Below, one piece after another: positions 1 through 7,097 of a DNA stretch of 7,107 nucleotides. The translations under genes and the position numbers were made by a program. The notes beneath the pieces were generated by a model. It worked only from the letters and a program-made list of their open reading frames with translations, did no database searches and had not been told where the DNA came from. The stretch is from CAZGVV01 sp964529155 (GTDB lineage Bacteria > Pseudomonadota > Alphaproteobacteria > Rickettsiales > SXRF01): positions 1 through 7,107 of the forward strand of contig CAZGVV010000084.1 of NCBI GenBank assembly GCA_964529155.1. Direction: 5' to 3'. Position 1 is the stretch's first letter. Every line of letters begins with the position of its first letter.

Positions 1-1166
1 GTTTCCCCCTGACCTCCAAGCAGCAGGCATTGCTTAAACAGCACGTACTGGATGAATTACTGGGGTTTGGGCCACTTGAGGTATTGCTGGCTGACCCTGA
101 AGTGTCGGACATTATGATTAACGGCGCTAATAAAGTATATATTGAACGCAAAGGCAAAATTTTCTTAAGCGATATAAAATTCACCAGTGAGCGGCATTTA
201 CTTGCCGTGACACAAAAGATTGTAGCGCAAGTAGGGCGAAGGGTAGATGAAGCCAGTCCCATGGTGGATGCCCGCATGCCGGATGGTTCGCGGTTCAATG
301 CTATTATTCCGCCGCTTGCTATGGATGGGTGTTTGGTGTCCATTCGAAAATTCCGCAAACAAAAAATGCCTCTCAGTGAATATGTTACGCGTGGATCTGT
401 GAGTGCAGAAATCGCTACTTTCTTGGAAATATGCGCGTCTATTCGCTTAAATATTTTAATCTCCGGTGGTACGGGTTCAGGAAAAACCACCTTGCTCAAT
501 GCGTTGTCTGGCCATATTGATGTCGGTGAGCGTGTCGTGACGATCGAGGATACGGCTGAATTGCAGCTGCACCAGCCGCATGTATTGCGATTGGAAACAC
601 GGCCTCCTAATATGGAAGGCTCCGGTGAAGTGACGCAACGCAATCTGGTGAAAAATGCGCTGCGTATGCGTCCCGATCGTATCATTTTAGGTGAAATTCG
701 CGGTGATGAAGTAATTGACGTATTATCTGCTATGAATACCGGCCATGACGGTTCCATGGCGACGATTCACTCCAATAGCCCGCGTGATGCATTGAGCCGG
801 TTGGAAAATTTAATCGGGATGTCCGGTATTACATTGCCTGTTTCGGCCATGCGCGCGCAAATAGGCAGTGCACTGCAGCTTATTGTGCAAATTGCCCGGC
901 TGCGTGATGGGAAAAGGCGTATCGTGCAAATTGATGAAGTGATTACGCTGGAAACGGGTGTTACCACCCGTACCTTATTTGCCTTTAAAGTTGGGCCGCT
1001 TGATGCGCATGGAATGCTAACTGGATTTTTCTATAGCACCGGTATTACCCCTAATTTTCTGCCGCAAGCGGAATATTTCGGACGGGCGCAAGATATTATT
1101 GATTGCATCGCACGAACGCGTCGGCTGGAAGAGCCGCTCCCTGGCATAACGAATCAAGGGCAATAG
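1..1166 (+). CDS. tadA: Tad/Flp pilus assembly ATPase TadA (CpaF family), 5' partial
   Basis: This is the cytoplasmic secretion ATPase that powers assembly of Flp/Tad pili at the inner membrane. The frame is open to the left edge (first full codon at base 3), so the N-terminus is missing; 387 residues are visible. The TTG at 30 is not a credible start because family-like sequence (LTSKQQALLKQH) precedes it. Numbering from that TTG, the N-terminal domain includes LLGFGPLEVLLADPEVSDIM. All the nucleotide-binding elements of type II/IV secretion ATPases follow: Walker A GGTGSGKT (146-153), the Asp box VVTIEDTAELQL (169-180), the Walker B region RIILGEIRG (217-225) and the His box TGHDGSMATIHSNSP (237-251). 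LRMRPDRIILGEIRG is highly typical of CpaF/TadA. The gene ends two bases before tadB and carries tadB's ribosome binding site in its last codons, so the two are surely co-transcribed. VirB11 and PilB are less likely, given the CpaF-type motifs and the tadB-tadC neighbours. Confidence 0.96.
   Translation, partial: FPLTSKQQALLKQHVLDELLGFGPLEVLLADPEVSDIMINGANKVYIERKGKIFLSDIKFTSERHLLAVTQKIVAQVGRRVDEASPMVDARMPDGSRFNAIIPPLAMDGCLVSIRKFRKQKMPLSEYVTRGSVSAEIATFLEICASIRLNILISGGTGSGKTTLLNALSGHIDVGERVVTIEDTAELQLHQPHVLRLETRPPNMEGSGEVTQRNLVKNALRMRPDRIILGEIRGDEVIDVLSAMNTGHDGSMATIHSNSPRDALSRLENLIGMSGITLPVSAMRAQIGSALQLIVQIARLRDGKRRIVQIDEVITLETGVTTRTLFAFKVGPLDAHGMLTGFFYSTGITPNFLPQAEYFGRAQDIIDCIARTRRLEEPLPGITNQGQ
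1156..1160 (+). promoter_or_regulatory. Shine-Dalgarno site of tadB (AAGGG)
   Basis: AAGGG lies eight bases before the ATG at 1169, inside the last codons of tadA. It decides the tadB start: the frame itself extends back to a TTG at 1103, but that extension overlaps tadA, is hydrophilic, and would precede the expected N-terminal membrane segment. Confidence 0.7.
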
Positions 1167-1168
1167 CT

Positions 1169-2143
1169 ATGGGCGCTATTTTTATTGCAGTCCTGCTGAG
1201 TCTGGGCGCTTACCTTCTGGCGGTAACACTGATTCCCAAGCATTTGCTGATCGGGTCCAGCGCCTATACACATAACGTGCTGAACCGGCTGCGTGCGCAA
1301 AATTTATCTTTGCAAAAAGACGATTTCGGGCGCGCGCCAAAATCGTCTCAGCAAGATGGCATTGATGACAATACGCTGGTGCGGGCCTTTTTGTTGATTC
1401 CTGGCATATCGCATATTGTGCCCTTTATTCAGCGAGCGGATATTTGGGAATATTTTGATCGCTTTGTACTGGCGATGTTACTGTTTTTTTTGGTGGTCTT
1501 ATTTTATTTGCTTTCTAAGCTTGGCATATTTGCCTTACCGGTGGCACTCGTCATTACGTGGATGGTGGGATGGGTGTATTTGCGTAGGCGCATTAAAAAG
1601 CGTCGTACTGCCTTTTTAGGCCAGTTTCCCGAAGCCGTTGATTCCATCGTTCGGAGCGTAAAAGTAGGCCAGTCACTGGTGATGGCGATACGCTCTGTTG
1701 GCGAAGGCATGGAGGAGCCTACCAGCTCAGAATTTAAGCGGGTACACGATGAAATAAGCCACGGTGTCAGCATGTATGACGCCTTAAATCACTTGGCTGA
1801 TCGCGTGGATGACGCGGATGTGCGCTTCTTTGCCGTAGTGCTTACCGTTCAACAGGAGTCTGGCGGTAACATCGCGGAAAGTTTAAGTAATATATCATCG
1901 GTTCTGCGCAAGCGTCGGCAATTCAGGCTTAAAGTGCGGTCACTCTCTTCAGAGGGCAGGGCTACCGCTTGGATTATCGGGTCAATCCCTTTTGTGATTC
2001 TTACGATATTGCATTTTTCAGCACCTGAGCATCTGGCTCCGCTTATCACGACCAGCAGTGGGAACATTGCGGCTGCGGTGGCCTTTGGCATGTTGATTAC
2101 GGGTGTATTGATTATTTGGCGTATCGTAAATATTAAAGTATAG
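1169..2143 (+). CDS. tadB: Tad platform protein TadB (GspF/T2SSF family)
   Basis: TadB is an inner-membrane platform protein of the Tad apparatus, thought to pair with TadC and dock onto the TadA ATPase. The protein has 324 residues from the ATG at 1169, a normal length for the family. It starts with a hydrophobic segment (about 2-22), followed by a polar stretch. A hydrophobic hairpin comes next (about 98-116 and 118-138), ending in the basic cluster RRRIKKRR. The T2SSF domain (about 153-280) opens with GQFPEAVDSIVRSVKVGQSL and includes the family-typical QQESGGNIAESLSNIS. Two further membrane segments lie at about 266-283 and 298-319. The gene begins two bases after tadA and is followed by tadC after ten bases. 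The assignment as TadB rather than TadC rests on gene order and on the VGQSL and SGGNIAE motifs. There is no sign of damage. Confidence 0.93.
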   Translation: MGAIFIAVLLSLGAYLLAVTLIPKHLLIGSSAYTHNVLNRLRAQNLSLQKDDFGRAPKSSQQDGIDDNTLVRAFLLIPGISHIVPFIQRADIWEYFDRFVLAMLLFFLVVLFYLLSKLGIFALPVALVITWMVGWVYLRRRIKKRRTAFLGQFPEAVDSIVRSVKVGQSLVMAIRSVGEGMEEPTSSEFKRVHDEISHGVSMYDALNHLADRVDDADVRFFAVVLTVQQESGGNIAESLSNISSVLRKRRQFRLKVRSLSSEGRATAWIIGSIPFVILTILHFSAPEHLAPLITTSSGNIAAAVAFGMLITGVLIIWRIVNIKV

Positions 2144-2153
2144 GCGCGCAAAT

Positions 2154-3134
2154 ATGGGATTTTTTCAAAACCAATACATATTGTTTGCCTTAAGCGCAGT
2201 GGCGATTTTTACCGCCTATATCATGATCGTTGCTTTTTTGCGTAAAAATCCTTTGCGAGAGCGTATTCGGCAGGTGATGCCGGTGGATCTGGCCGGAGAT
2301 ACATTTGCCCAACAACAGGAAGCCCAGTCTGGCTTAGCCATGCTGTGCAGCGCGTTATTAACCGCTACAGGCGTTAATATATCCAAGGCCCGCAATGAAT
2401 TGTATTTGTTACTCTGGCGGGCAGGGAAATCTTCTCCCGATTCTGTGATTTATTATGTATTCTTCTGCCGGTATGTGCAGCCATTCTTTTTGGCAAGCGC
2501 TTTATTTTTTGCGATTAGAGTGCAGCAAAAAATTTCAGCGCATGCGTCTATGCTGGATATGATGTTTTACCTTATCCTTTTAGGGTTATGTGCCATTATG
2601 GGTGTCATGGGCGGCAAGACTTATATTAAAAACCGTACCATTAAACGCCAGGCCGCCATTGAGAATGCCTTCCCCGACGTATTAGACCTGCTACTTATTT
2701 GCATAGAAGCAGGCCAGCCATTAGATGCGGCATTGATGCGCGTGTGCCGTGAACTTAAGGCTTCCAGCCCAGAGATTACCGAAGAACTTAATCTAACGCG
2801 CGTGGAATTAAATGTACGACAGGATCGTGTCAGTGCACTAACTCAATTGGCGGAACGCACTGGAACTAAAGGGTTTAAGATACTTTCTGCTGCCTTGATA
2901 CAAAGTGAGCAATTCGGAACAAGTATTGCAGAGACCCTGCGGACGCTGGCGGAGGAATACCGTGTGAATCGTCTTTATGAGGCAGAAAATAAAGCGCAGC
3001 GGATAGGTGCAATTATTAGTTTACCTATTATATTATTCATTTTACCACCTATATTCATATTTATTCTTGCGCCCCCTATTATCCGCATTCAGCAGCAGGG
3101 TGGGTTATTTAACCATACGGACAACAATAGATAG
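2154..3134 (+). CDS. tadC: Tad platform protein TadC (GspF/T2SSF family)
   Basis: TadC is the second inner-membrane platform protein of the Tad pilus machine and the expected partner of TadB. The 326-residue protein starts with a membrane segment (about 8-28) and has a central pair of segments (about 104-122 and 134-154). The T2SSF domain (about 174-300) begins with AFPDVLDLLLICIEAGQPLDAAL and includes SEQFGTSIAETLRTLAEEYR, both typical of TadC. It ends in a strongly hydrophobic segment (about 284-310) rich in Ile and Pro. The ATG at 2154 has no clear Shine-Dalgarno site, since the ten bases after the tadB stop are not purine-rich in the right place. Translation probably depends on coupling to tadB. 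The stop TAG at 3132-3134 directly abuts the uvrB ATG. TadD, which commonly follows TadC, is absent here. Confidence 0.93.
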   Translation: MGFFQNQYILFALSAVAIFTAYIMIVAFLRKNPLRERIRQVMPVDLAGDTFAQQQEAQSGLAMLCSALLTATGVNISKARNELYLLLWRAGKSSPDSVIYYVFFCRYVQPFFLASALFFAIRVQQKISAHASMLDMMFYLILLGLCAIMGVMGGKTYIKNRTIKRQAAIENAFPDVLDLLLICIEAGQPLDAALMRVCRELKASSPEITEELNLTRVELNVRQDRVSALTQLAERTGTKGFKILSAALIQSEQFGTSIAETLRTLAEEYRVNRLYEAENKAQRIGAIISLPIILFILPPIFIFILAPPIIRIQQQGGLFNHTDNNR

Positions 3135-5939
3135 ATGACTACTCCATTTCACTTGGTATCGGACTACACCCCCGCCGGTGACCAGCCCAAAGCAATTGCT
3201 CAGTTGATTAAAGGTGTGCAGGCACATGCACGCGACCAGGTGTTGCTGGGGGTTACGGGTTCGGGAAAAACATTTACCATGGCGCATGTCATTCAGAGCA
3301 TGCAACGCCCGGCGCTTATTATGGCACATAATAAAACATTGGCGGCGCAGCTTTATGGTGAAATGAAAAGTTTTTTCCCGCATAACGCAGTGGAATATTT
3401 TGTGTCATATTATGATTATTATCAGCCGGAAGCATATGTACCAAAATCCGATACGTTTATTGAAAAAGATTCGTCTATCAATGAACAGATAGATCGTATG
3501 CGCCACTCCGCCACACGCGCCATGTTGACGCGGCCAGATGTGATTGTCATTGCCAGCGTGTCGTGTATTTATGGTATCGGTTCGGTTGAAACCTATTCCG
3601 AGATGACATTAAAGATTTCGGTCGGGGAATCGTATGGTCAGCGTGAATTACTGAAAAAATTAGTTGAATTACAATATCAGCGCAATGATGTGGATTTTCA
3701 CCGGGGCACTTTTCGCGTACGGGGTGACAGTGTGGATATATTTCCGGTCCATATGGAAGATGAAGCATGGCGGTTGAGTTTTTTTGGTGATGAAATTGAG
3801 TCTATCGCAGCGTTTGATCCATTGACGGGAGAGCGGCGTGAGGTTTTTGAGAACGTCAGTATTTTTCCCAATAGTCACTATGTAACTCCACGTCCTCGTC
3901 TGGAACGGGCCATTGGTTCCATTAAGCATGAATTGAAAGAGCGGTTGGAGCAGCTTTACGCCAACGGAAAATTATTGGAAGCGCAACGGTTGGAGCAGCG
4001 TACGAATTTTGATTTGGAAATGCTGACGGAAGCCGGAACGTGTAAAGGCATTGAAAATTATTCGCGATTTTTAACCGGTAGCGCTCCGGGGGCGCCGCCG
4101 CCAACCTTGTTTCAGTATTTACCAAAAAATGCCTTGCTTTTTATAGATGAAAGCCATGTCACCGTGCCGCAAATTGGCGGGATGTTTAATGGCGATAAGG
4201 CGCGTAAAACTACGCTAGTGGAATATGGTTTCAGGTTGCCTTCCGCATTAGATAACCGGCCGCTCAAATTTGAGGAATGGGACGCCATGCGACCGCCAAC
4301 GGTATTTGTGTCCGCCACCCCTGCGAAGTGGGAGCTGGAGCGAACGGGGGGGGAATTCGTTGAACAGATTATTCGTCCCACCGGCTTAATTGATCCACCT
4401 ACCGAAATTCGTCCCGTTGCAAGCCAGGTGGATGATTTACTCGCCGAATGCCGGGATTGCATTGCCCGTGATATGCGCGTGCTGGTGACGACGCTTACCA
4501 AGCGGATGGCAGAAGAGCTGACCGAATATATGCATGAAGCCGGAATTGCCGTGCGTTATTTACATTCGGACGTAGAAACCTTGGAGCGTATTGAAATTAT
4601 CCGTGATTTGCGGCTGGGGAAATTCCAGGTACTGATCGGTGTGAACTTGCTGCGCGAAGGGTTGGATATACCGGAATGCGGATTGGTGGCTATTTTAGAT
4701 GCAGATAAAGAAGGGTTTTTACGGTCGGCGACGTCCCTCATTCAAACCATTGGCCGCGCGGCGCGGAATGTGGACAGTAAGGTGATTCTCTACGCCGATA
4801 AGATGACGAATTCCATGAACATCGCGCTCGGTGAGACGGAGCGTAGACGGGTGATTCAATTGGCATATAATAAAGAACATAATATTACGCCTATATCCAT
4901 CAAGCGTGCGGTGCATGATGGGATGCAAGGCGTCTGTGAACATGATTACTATACCGTATCCACCGGCGTGCCGAATTATGAGGTAGCGGAAAGTAACCGC
5001 GATCCACAGGCGATGATGGAAGCTGTACGCCAGCGGATGCTGGAAGCGGCGGCGAATCTGGAATTTGAAGAGGCAGCTAAATTGCGCGACCGCTTGAGCG
5101 AATTAGAAAAAAATGCTGCGAATCATCCACAGAAAATAGGGCGGGGACAGCGGAAGATGAAAGAAAAACAAGGTGGTTTTACCTTCATTGAAATCGGGCT
5201 GGTGATGGTGATTATCGGCATTATGTTTGGTGCGGTGATTGCTGTGCAAGGCATGATTCATAATGCTGAACTTCGCGCTACTATGGAGGAGACCGACCGC
5301 TATAGTAAAGCTGTGCAACTTTTTTTAGATAAATATGCGCAGCTCCCCGGTGATTACACCGGAGCGGAAAGTACGTGGGGTAGTGAAGCGGCGTGCCCGG
5401 CGGCTTATAATGCAACGAATCAGGTGAAAAAAAAGATCACGTGTAATGGTAATGGTGATTTTAAGATTGAGGGAGCGGAAATATTCCGTGCATGGCAGCA
5501 CTTATCCAATGCCGGGATGATTGAGGGAATGTATAGCGGTATTGGTATTGGATATAGCAATGTTAATGAAATATTGGGTGTAAGTGTGCCACGTTCCCGT
5601 TATGCAGGTGCGGGTTATGCGGTGTTTTATCCTAATTCAGGCATGGCTACGGCGTTTCCTGTGTTGCCTGTTGGAGGAGGGAAACATTTTCTGGCGCTTG
5701 GAGCGCCTGACACTACATGTGGCGGCGGATCTGATGTGACTAAATGCCTGACCACAGCACCTGCACTTACCGCGATCGATGCATCGCTGATTGATACTAA
5801 GCTTGATGACGGAAAAGCCAATGCGGGGTCTGTCCTTGCGCATGGCGGGGCAACGTGTTCTGTGGCAGCAAGCTATGCATCCAGTGGTAGTAGTGGTACG
5901 GGGCCTGCGTGTGCACTGCTGATGCGGTTGGGGTATTAG
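3135..5939 (+). CDS. uvrB: UvrB excinuclease subunit, frame continuing into a prepilin-like protein
   Basis: UvrB receives damaged DNA from UvrA, verifies the lesion with its helicase-like fold and positions UvrC for incision in nucleotide excision repair. Residues 1 to about 659 form a complete UvrB. Walker A is GVTGSGKT (39-46). The damage-probing beta-hairpin region has YDYYQPEAYVP (93-103). The Walker B region is LLFIDESH (334-341). Helicase motifs VSATP (392-396), GVNLLREGLDIP (502-513) and QTIGRAARN (537-545) follow. The C-terminal UVR domain (about 625-658) has NLEFEEAAKLRDRL, which contacts UvrC. E. coli UvrB is 673 residues long, so a stop near residue 660-675 would be expected. None occurs: the frame runs through NAANHPQKIGRGQRK into a 260-residue prepilin, for 934 residues in total. 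The ATG abuts the tadC stop and has no strong Shine-Dalgarno site, which suggests translational coupling. UvrB identity is near certain; whether the fused polypeptide exists is not. Confidence 0.95.
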   Translation: MTTPFHLVSDYTPAGDQPKAIAQLIKGVQAHARDQVLLGVTGSGKTFTMAHVIQSMQRPALIMAHNKTLAAQLYGEMKSFFPHNAVEYFVSYYDYYQPEAYVPKSDTFIEKDSSINEQIDRMRHSATRAMLTRPDVIVIASVSCIYGIGSVETYSEMTLKISVGESYGQRELLKKLVELQYQRNDVDFHRGTFRVRGDSVDIFPVHMEDEAWRLSFFGDEIESIAAFDPLTGERREVFENVSIFPNSHYVTPRPRLERAIGSIKHELKERLEQLYANGKLLEAQRLEQRTNFDLEMLTEAGTCKGIENYSRFLTGSAPGAPPPTLFQYLPKNALLFIDESHVTVPQIGGMFNGDKARKTTLVEYGFRLPSALDNRPLKFEEWDAMRPPTVFVSATPAKWELERTGGEFVEQIIRPTGLIDPPTEIRPVASQVDDLLAECRDCIARDMRVLVTTLTKRMAEELTEYMHEAGIAVRYLHSDVETLERIEIIRDLRLGKFQVLIGVNLLREGLDIPECGLVAILDADKEGFLRSATSLIQTIGRAARNVDSKVILYADKMTNSMNIALGETERRRVIQLAYNKEHNITPISIKRAVHDGMQGVCEHDYYTVSTGVPNYEVAESNRDPQAMMEAVRQRMLEAAANLEFEEAAKLRDRLSELEKNAANHPQKIGRGQRKMKEKQGGFTFIEIGLVMVIIGIMFGAVIAVQGMIHNAELRATMEETDRYSKAVQLFLDKYAQLPGDYTGAESTWGSEAACPAAYNATNQVKKKITCNGNGDFKIEGAEIFRAWQHLSNAGMIEGMYSGIGIGYSNVNEILGVSVPRSRYAGAGYAVFYPNSGMATAFPVLPVGGGKHFLALGAPDTTCGGGSDVTKCLTTAPALTAIDASLIDTKLDDGKANAGSVLAHGGATCSVAASYASSGSSGTGPACALLMRLGY
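5107..5139 (+). other. A7 run and +1-frame TAG at the uvrB/prepilin junction
   Basis: Seven A's (5107-5113) lie at the end of the UVR-domain coding region. In the read frame no stop follows. Removing one A, or a +1 ribosomal slip, would bring in the frame that stops at TAG 5137-5139, giving a UvrB of 667 residues ending MLRIIHRK. The prepilin ATG at 5157 would then follow after 17 bases. This is a candidate for a one-base sequence error or for slippage. It is described from the sequence only; no function is shown. Confidence 0.5.
5157..5939 (+). CDS. Type IV prepilin / pseudopilin-like protein with N-terminal methylation motif
   Basis: This is a 260-residue protein if translated from the internal ATG at 5157, and otherwise the C-terminal part of the UvrB reading frame. 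The leader MKEKQGG is followed by FTFIEIGLVMVIIGIMFGAV, a class III prepilin signal. Prepilin peptidase would cut between G7 and F8, and Glu is at mature position 5. The hydrophobic alpha-helix (about 8-30) continues into the amphipathic stretch AELRATMEETDRYSKAVQLF. Further family-like pieces are KYAQLPGDYTGAESTWG (59-75), EIFRAWQHLSNAGMIEG (108-124) and IDTKLDDGKANAGSV (211-225). I recall similar solitary proteins, annotated only as prepilin-type N-terminal cleavage/methylation domain proteins, in alphaproteobacteria. Six cysteines (80, 96, 188, 197, 234, 252) could form periplasmic disulfides. A GGGGA stretch at 5143-5147 lies nine bases before the ATG and is a fair but imperfect ribosome binding site. 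This is not a Flp-type Tad pilin; its role is unknown. Confidence 0.85.
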   Translation: MKEKQGGFTFIEIGLVMVIIGIMFGAVIAVQGMIHNAELRATMEETDRYSKAVQLFLDKYAQLPGDYTGAESTWGSEAACPAAYNATNQVKKKITCNGNGDFKIEGAEIFRAWQHLSNAGMIEGMYSGIGIGYSNVNEILGVSVPRSRYAGAGYAVFYPNSGMATAFPVLPVGGGKHFLALGAPDTTCGGGSDVTKCLTTAPALTAIDASLIDTKLDDGKANAGSVLAHGGATCSVAASYASSGSSGTGPACALLMRLGY

Positions 5940-5944
5940 GTGGT

Positions 5945-7097
5945 TTAGCGGAGCACGATTTTTTTGGCTGCTGCATCATAAGTAATACTCAATGCTCCGC
6001 TCATTAGCTGCTCGGCATAACGCCCAAATAAATCATAACGCCAACCTGCCATAAACCGTACGTCGCGTTCTCCGCGCGCTAGCTTTTCTATTTCGTCGCG
6101 GGTGGCAAGCATGCGGGGTAATATTTTTTCTTCGCTGGCGCGCAGTTTTAGCAAAAGCTGTAAGATTTCAGAGAGTTGTGCGGCATCCGGAGGCAGGCCT
6201 GTGAAAATGCCCGGCCTTGGCCAGGTGTCCGACGGGGCGGCAAGGGCTTGGCGTACTTCAGTGAGTAATGCATCTTGTACTTTTGCAGGATAACGTTCCA
6301 TGCCGCGTACCGGGGCCAAAGCATCGCGTGATTCAGGGAGGCTGGCGGCGATTTCCAGCATAATTTCATCGCGTAGTACATGCCCACGCGGCAAATCACG
6401 CCGCATTGCCTCCTGCTCGCGCCATGCGGCGAGGGCGCGAAGGGCGGCGAGTTGTTTGGGGCGGAAATTGCCGTATTTTAGTTTTCGCCATATTTCATCG
6501 GGCGGCGTGACATAATGCGCAGGGGTGTTTAACACGCCCATTTCATCTCTGGCCCAGACGAGTCTGCCGCTTGCGTCCAGTTGATCACGAAGTTTTTCGT
6601 ACGCAGTGCGCAGATGGATGACGTCGTCGAGCGCATAGGCGATTTGTTTTTCACTTAAAGGGCGGCGCGCCCAGTCTGTAAAGCGCGATGCTTTATCGAT
6701 GCGAACGCCGAGCATGGTCTGCACCAATTCACTGTAAGAAATGGATTCGCCGAAGCCTGCGGCTTGGGCGGCTATTTGCGTGTCAAATAAAGGGCCGGGT
6801 ACGCGGCCCATGGCATGGTAAAAAATTTCCAAATCNNNNNNNNNNGCCGGCGTGCAGCACTTTTAGTACGTTGGGATTTTCCAGTAACGCATAAAGCGGA
6901 GACAAATCAATGCCGGCGGCTAAGGGGTCTACTGCCTTAGCGCCGCATACACCGGCGAGTTGCACTAAGCAAAGTTTGGGATAGTAAGTTTTTTCACGAA
7001 TGAATTCCGTATCCAGTGCAACCAGCGGCTCAGTGGCCAACTCGGTGCAAAAAGCGTGCAGCATATCCGTGGAAGTGATCAGTCGAGGATCCGTCAT
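5945..7097 (-). CDS. rnd: Ribonuclease D, interrupted by an assembly gap
   Basis: RNase D is a 3'-5' exoribonuclease that trims the 3' ends of tRNA precursors and other small RNAs. From the ATG at 7097 the protein starts MTDPRLITSTDM. The Exo I motif follows as LVALDTEFIRE (catalytic D29 and E31), then YYPKLCLVQLAG. After HAG the frame meets ten Ns; beyond them it resumes as DLEIFYHAMGRVPGPLFDTQ, where the first D is the Exo II aspartate. Exo III is IAYALDDVIHL (Tyr and Asp four residues apart). The HRDC domain covers about residues 211-285 (FRPKQLAALRALAAWREQEA). If two residues are missing in the gap, the total is 382, close to the 375 of E. coli. The Ns shift the frame and make two apparent frames, but both halves match one gene. 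A GTG at 7106 is an alternative start, and the window edge hides any ribosome binding site further upstream. Confidence 0.93.
5947..6001. repeat. 9-bp inverted repeat at the 3' end of rnd
   Basis: AGCGGAGCA (5947-5955) and its exact reverse complement TGCTCCGCT (5993-6001) are separated by 37 bases. Both arms lie in the last codons of rnd, just beyond the convergent junction. The loop is long and no T-run follows the second arm, so this is not a standard terminator. It may be chance. Confidence 0.3.
6836..6845. other. Assembly gap (ten Ns) inside rnd
   Basis: Ten undetermined bases. The reading frames on the two sides (codons ending at 6846 and beginning at 6835 on the minus strand) are out of phase across ten bases but in phase across six or nine. 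The family pattern HA-x-x-x-D needs two residues here, so six bases are expected. The gap length is therefore probably a placeholder. Confidence 0.9.

Noticed and set aside
30..32. TTG as the start of tadA
   Set aside because: The frame is open to the window edge and the upstream residues fit the CpaF family, so the gene is simply cut by the edge.
1103..1168. Longer tadB start at TTG 1103
   Set aside because: It overlaps tadA by 64 bases and adds a polar extension before the first membrane segment. The ATG at 1169 has a well-spaced AAGGG site.
4346..4353. Run of eight G's in uvrB as a possible frameshift
   Set aside because: The frame is intact across it and reads ELERTGGEFVEQIIRPTGLID, as expected for UvrB.
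4112..4501. Minus-strand open frame of 129 codons opposite uvrB
   Set aside because: It lies wholly within conserved uvrB coding sequence, shows no recognisable domain and has no ribosome binding site; it is a shadow frame.
5094..5156. Separate promoter for the prepilin inside the end of uvrB
   Set aside because: TTGAGC at 5094-5099 is a loose -35 match, but there is no acceptable -10 at the right distance.
5940..5966. Rho-independent terminator ending in the T7 run at 5959-5965
   Set aside because: No GC-rich hairpin directly precedes the T-run; only short imperfect pairings such as GTGC/GCAC could be found.
5945..6832. Two separate minus-strand genes on either side of the Ns
   Set aside because: The left part begins within the Exo II motif and the right part ends just before it. 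Together they make one RNase D of normal length.
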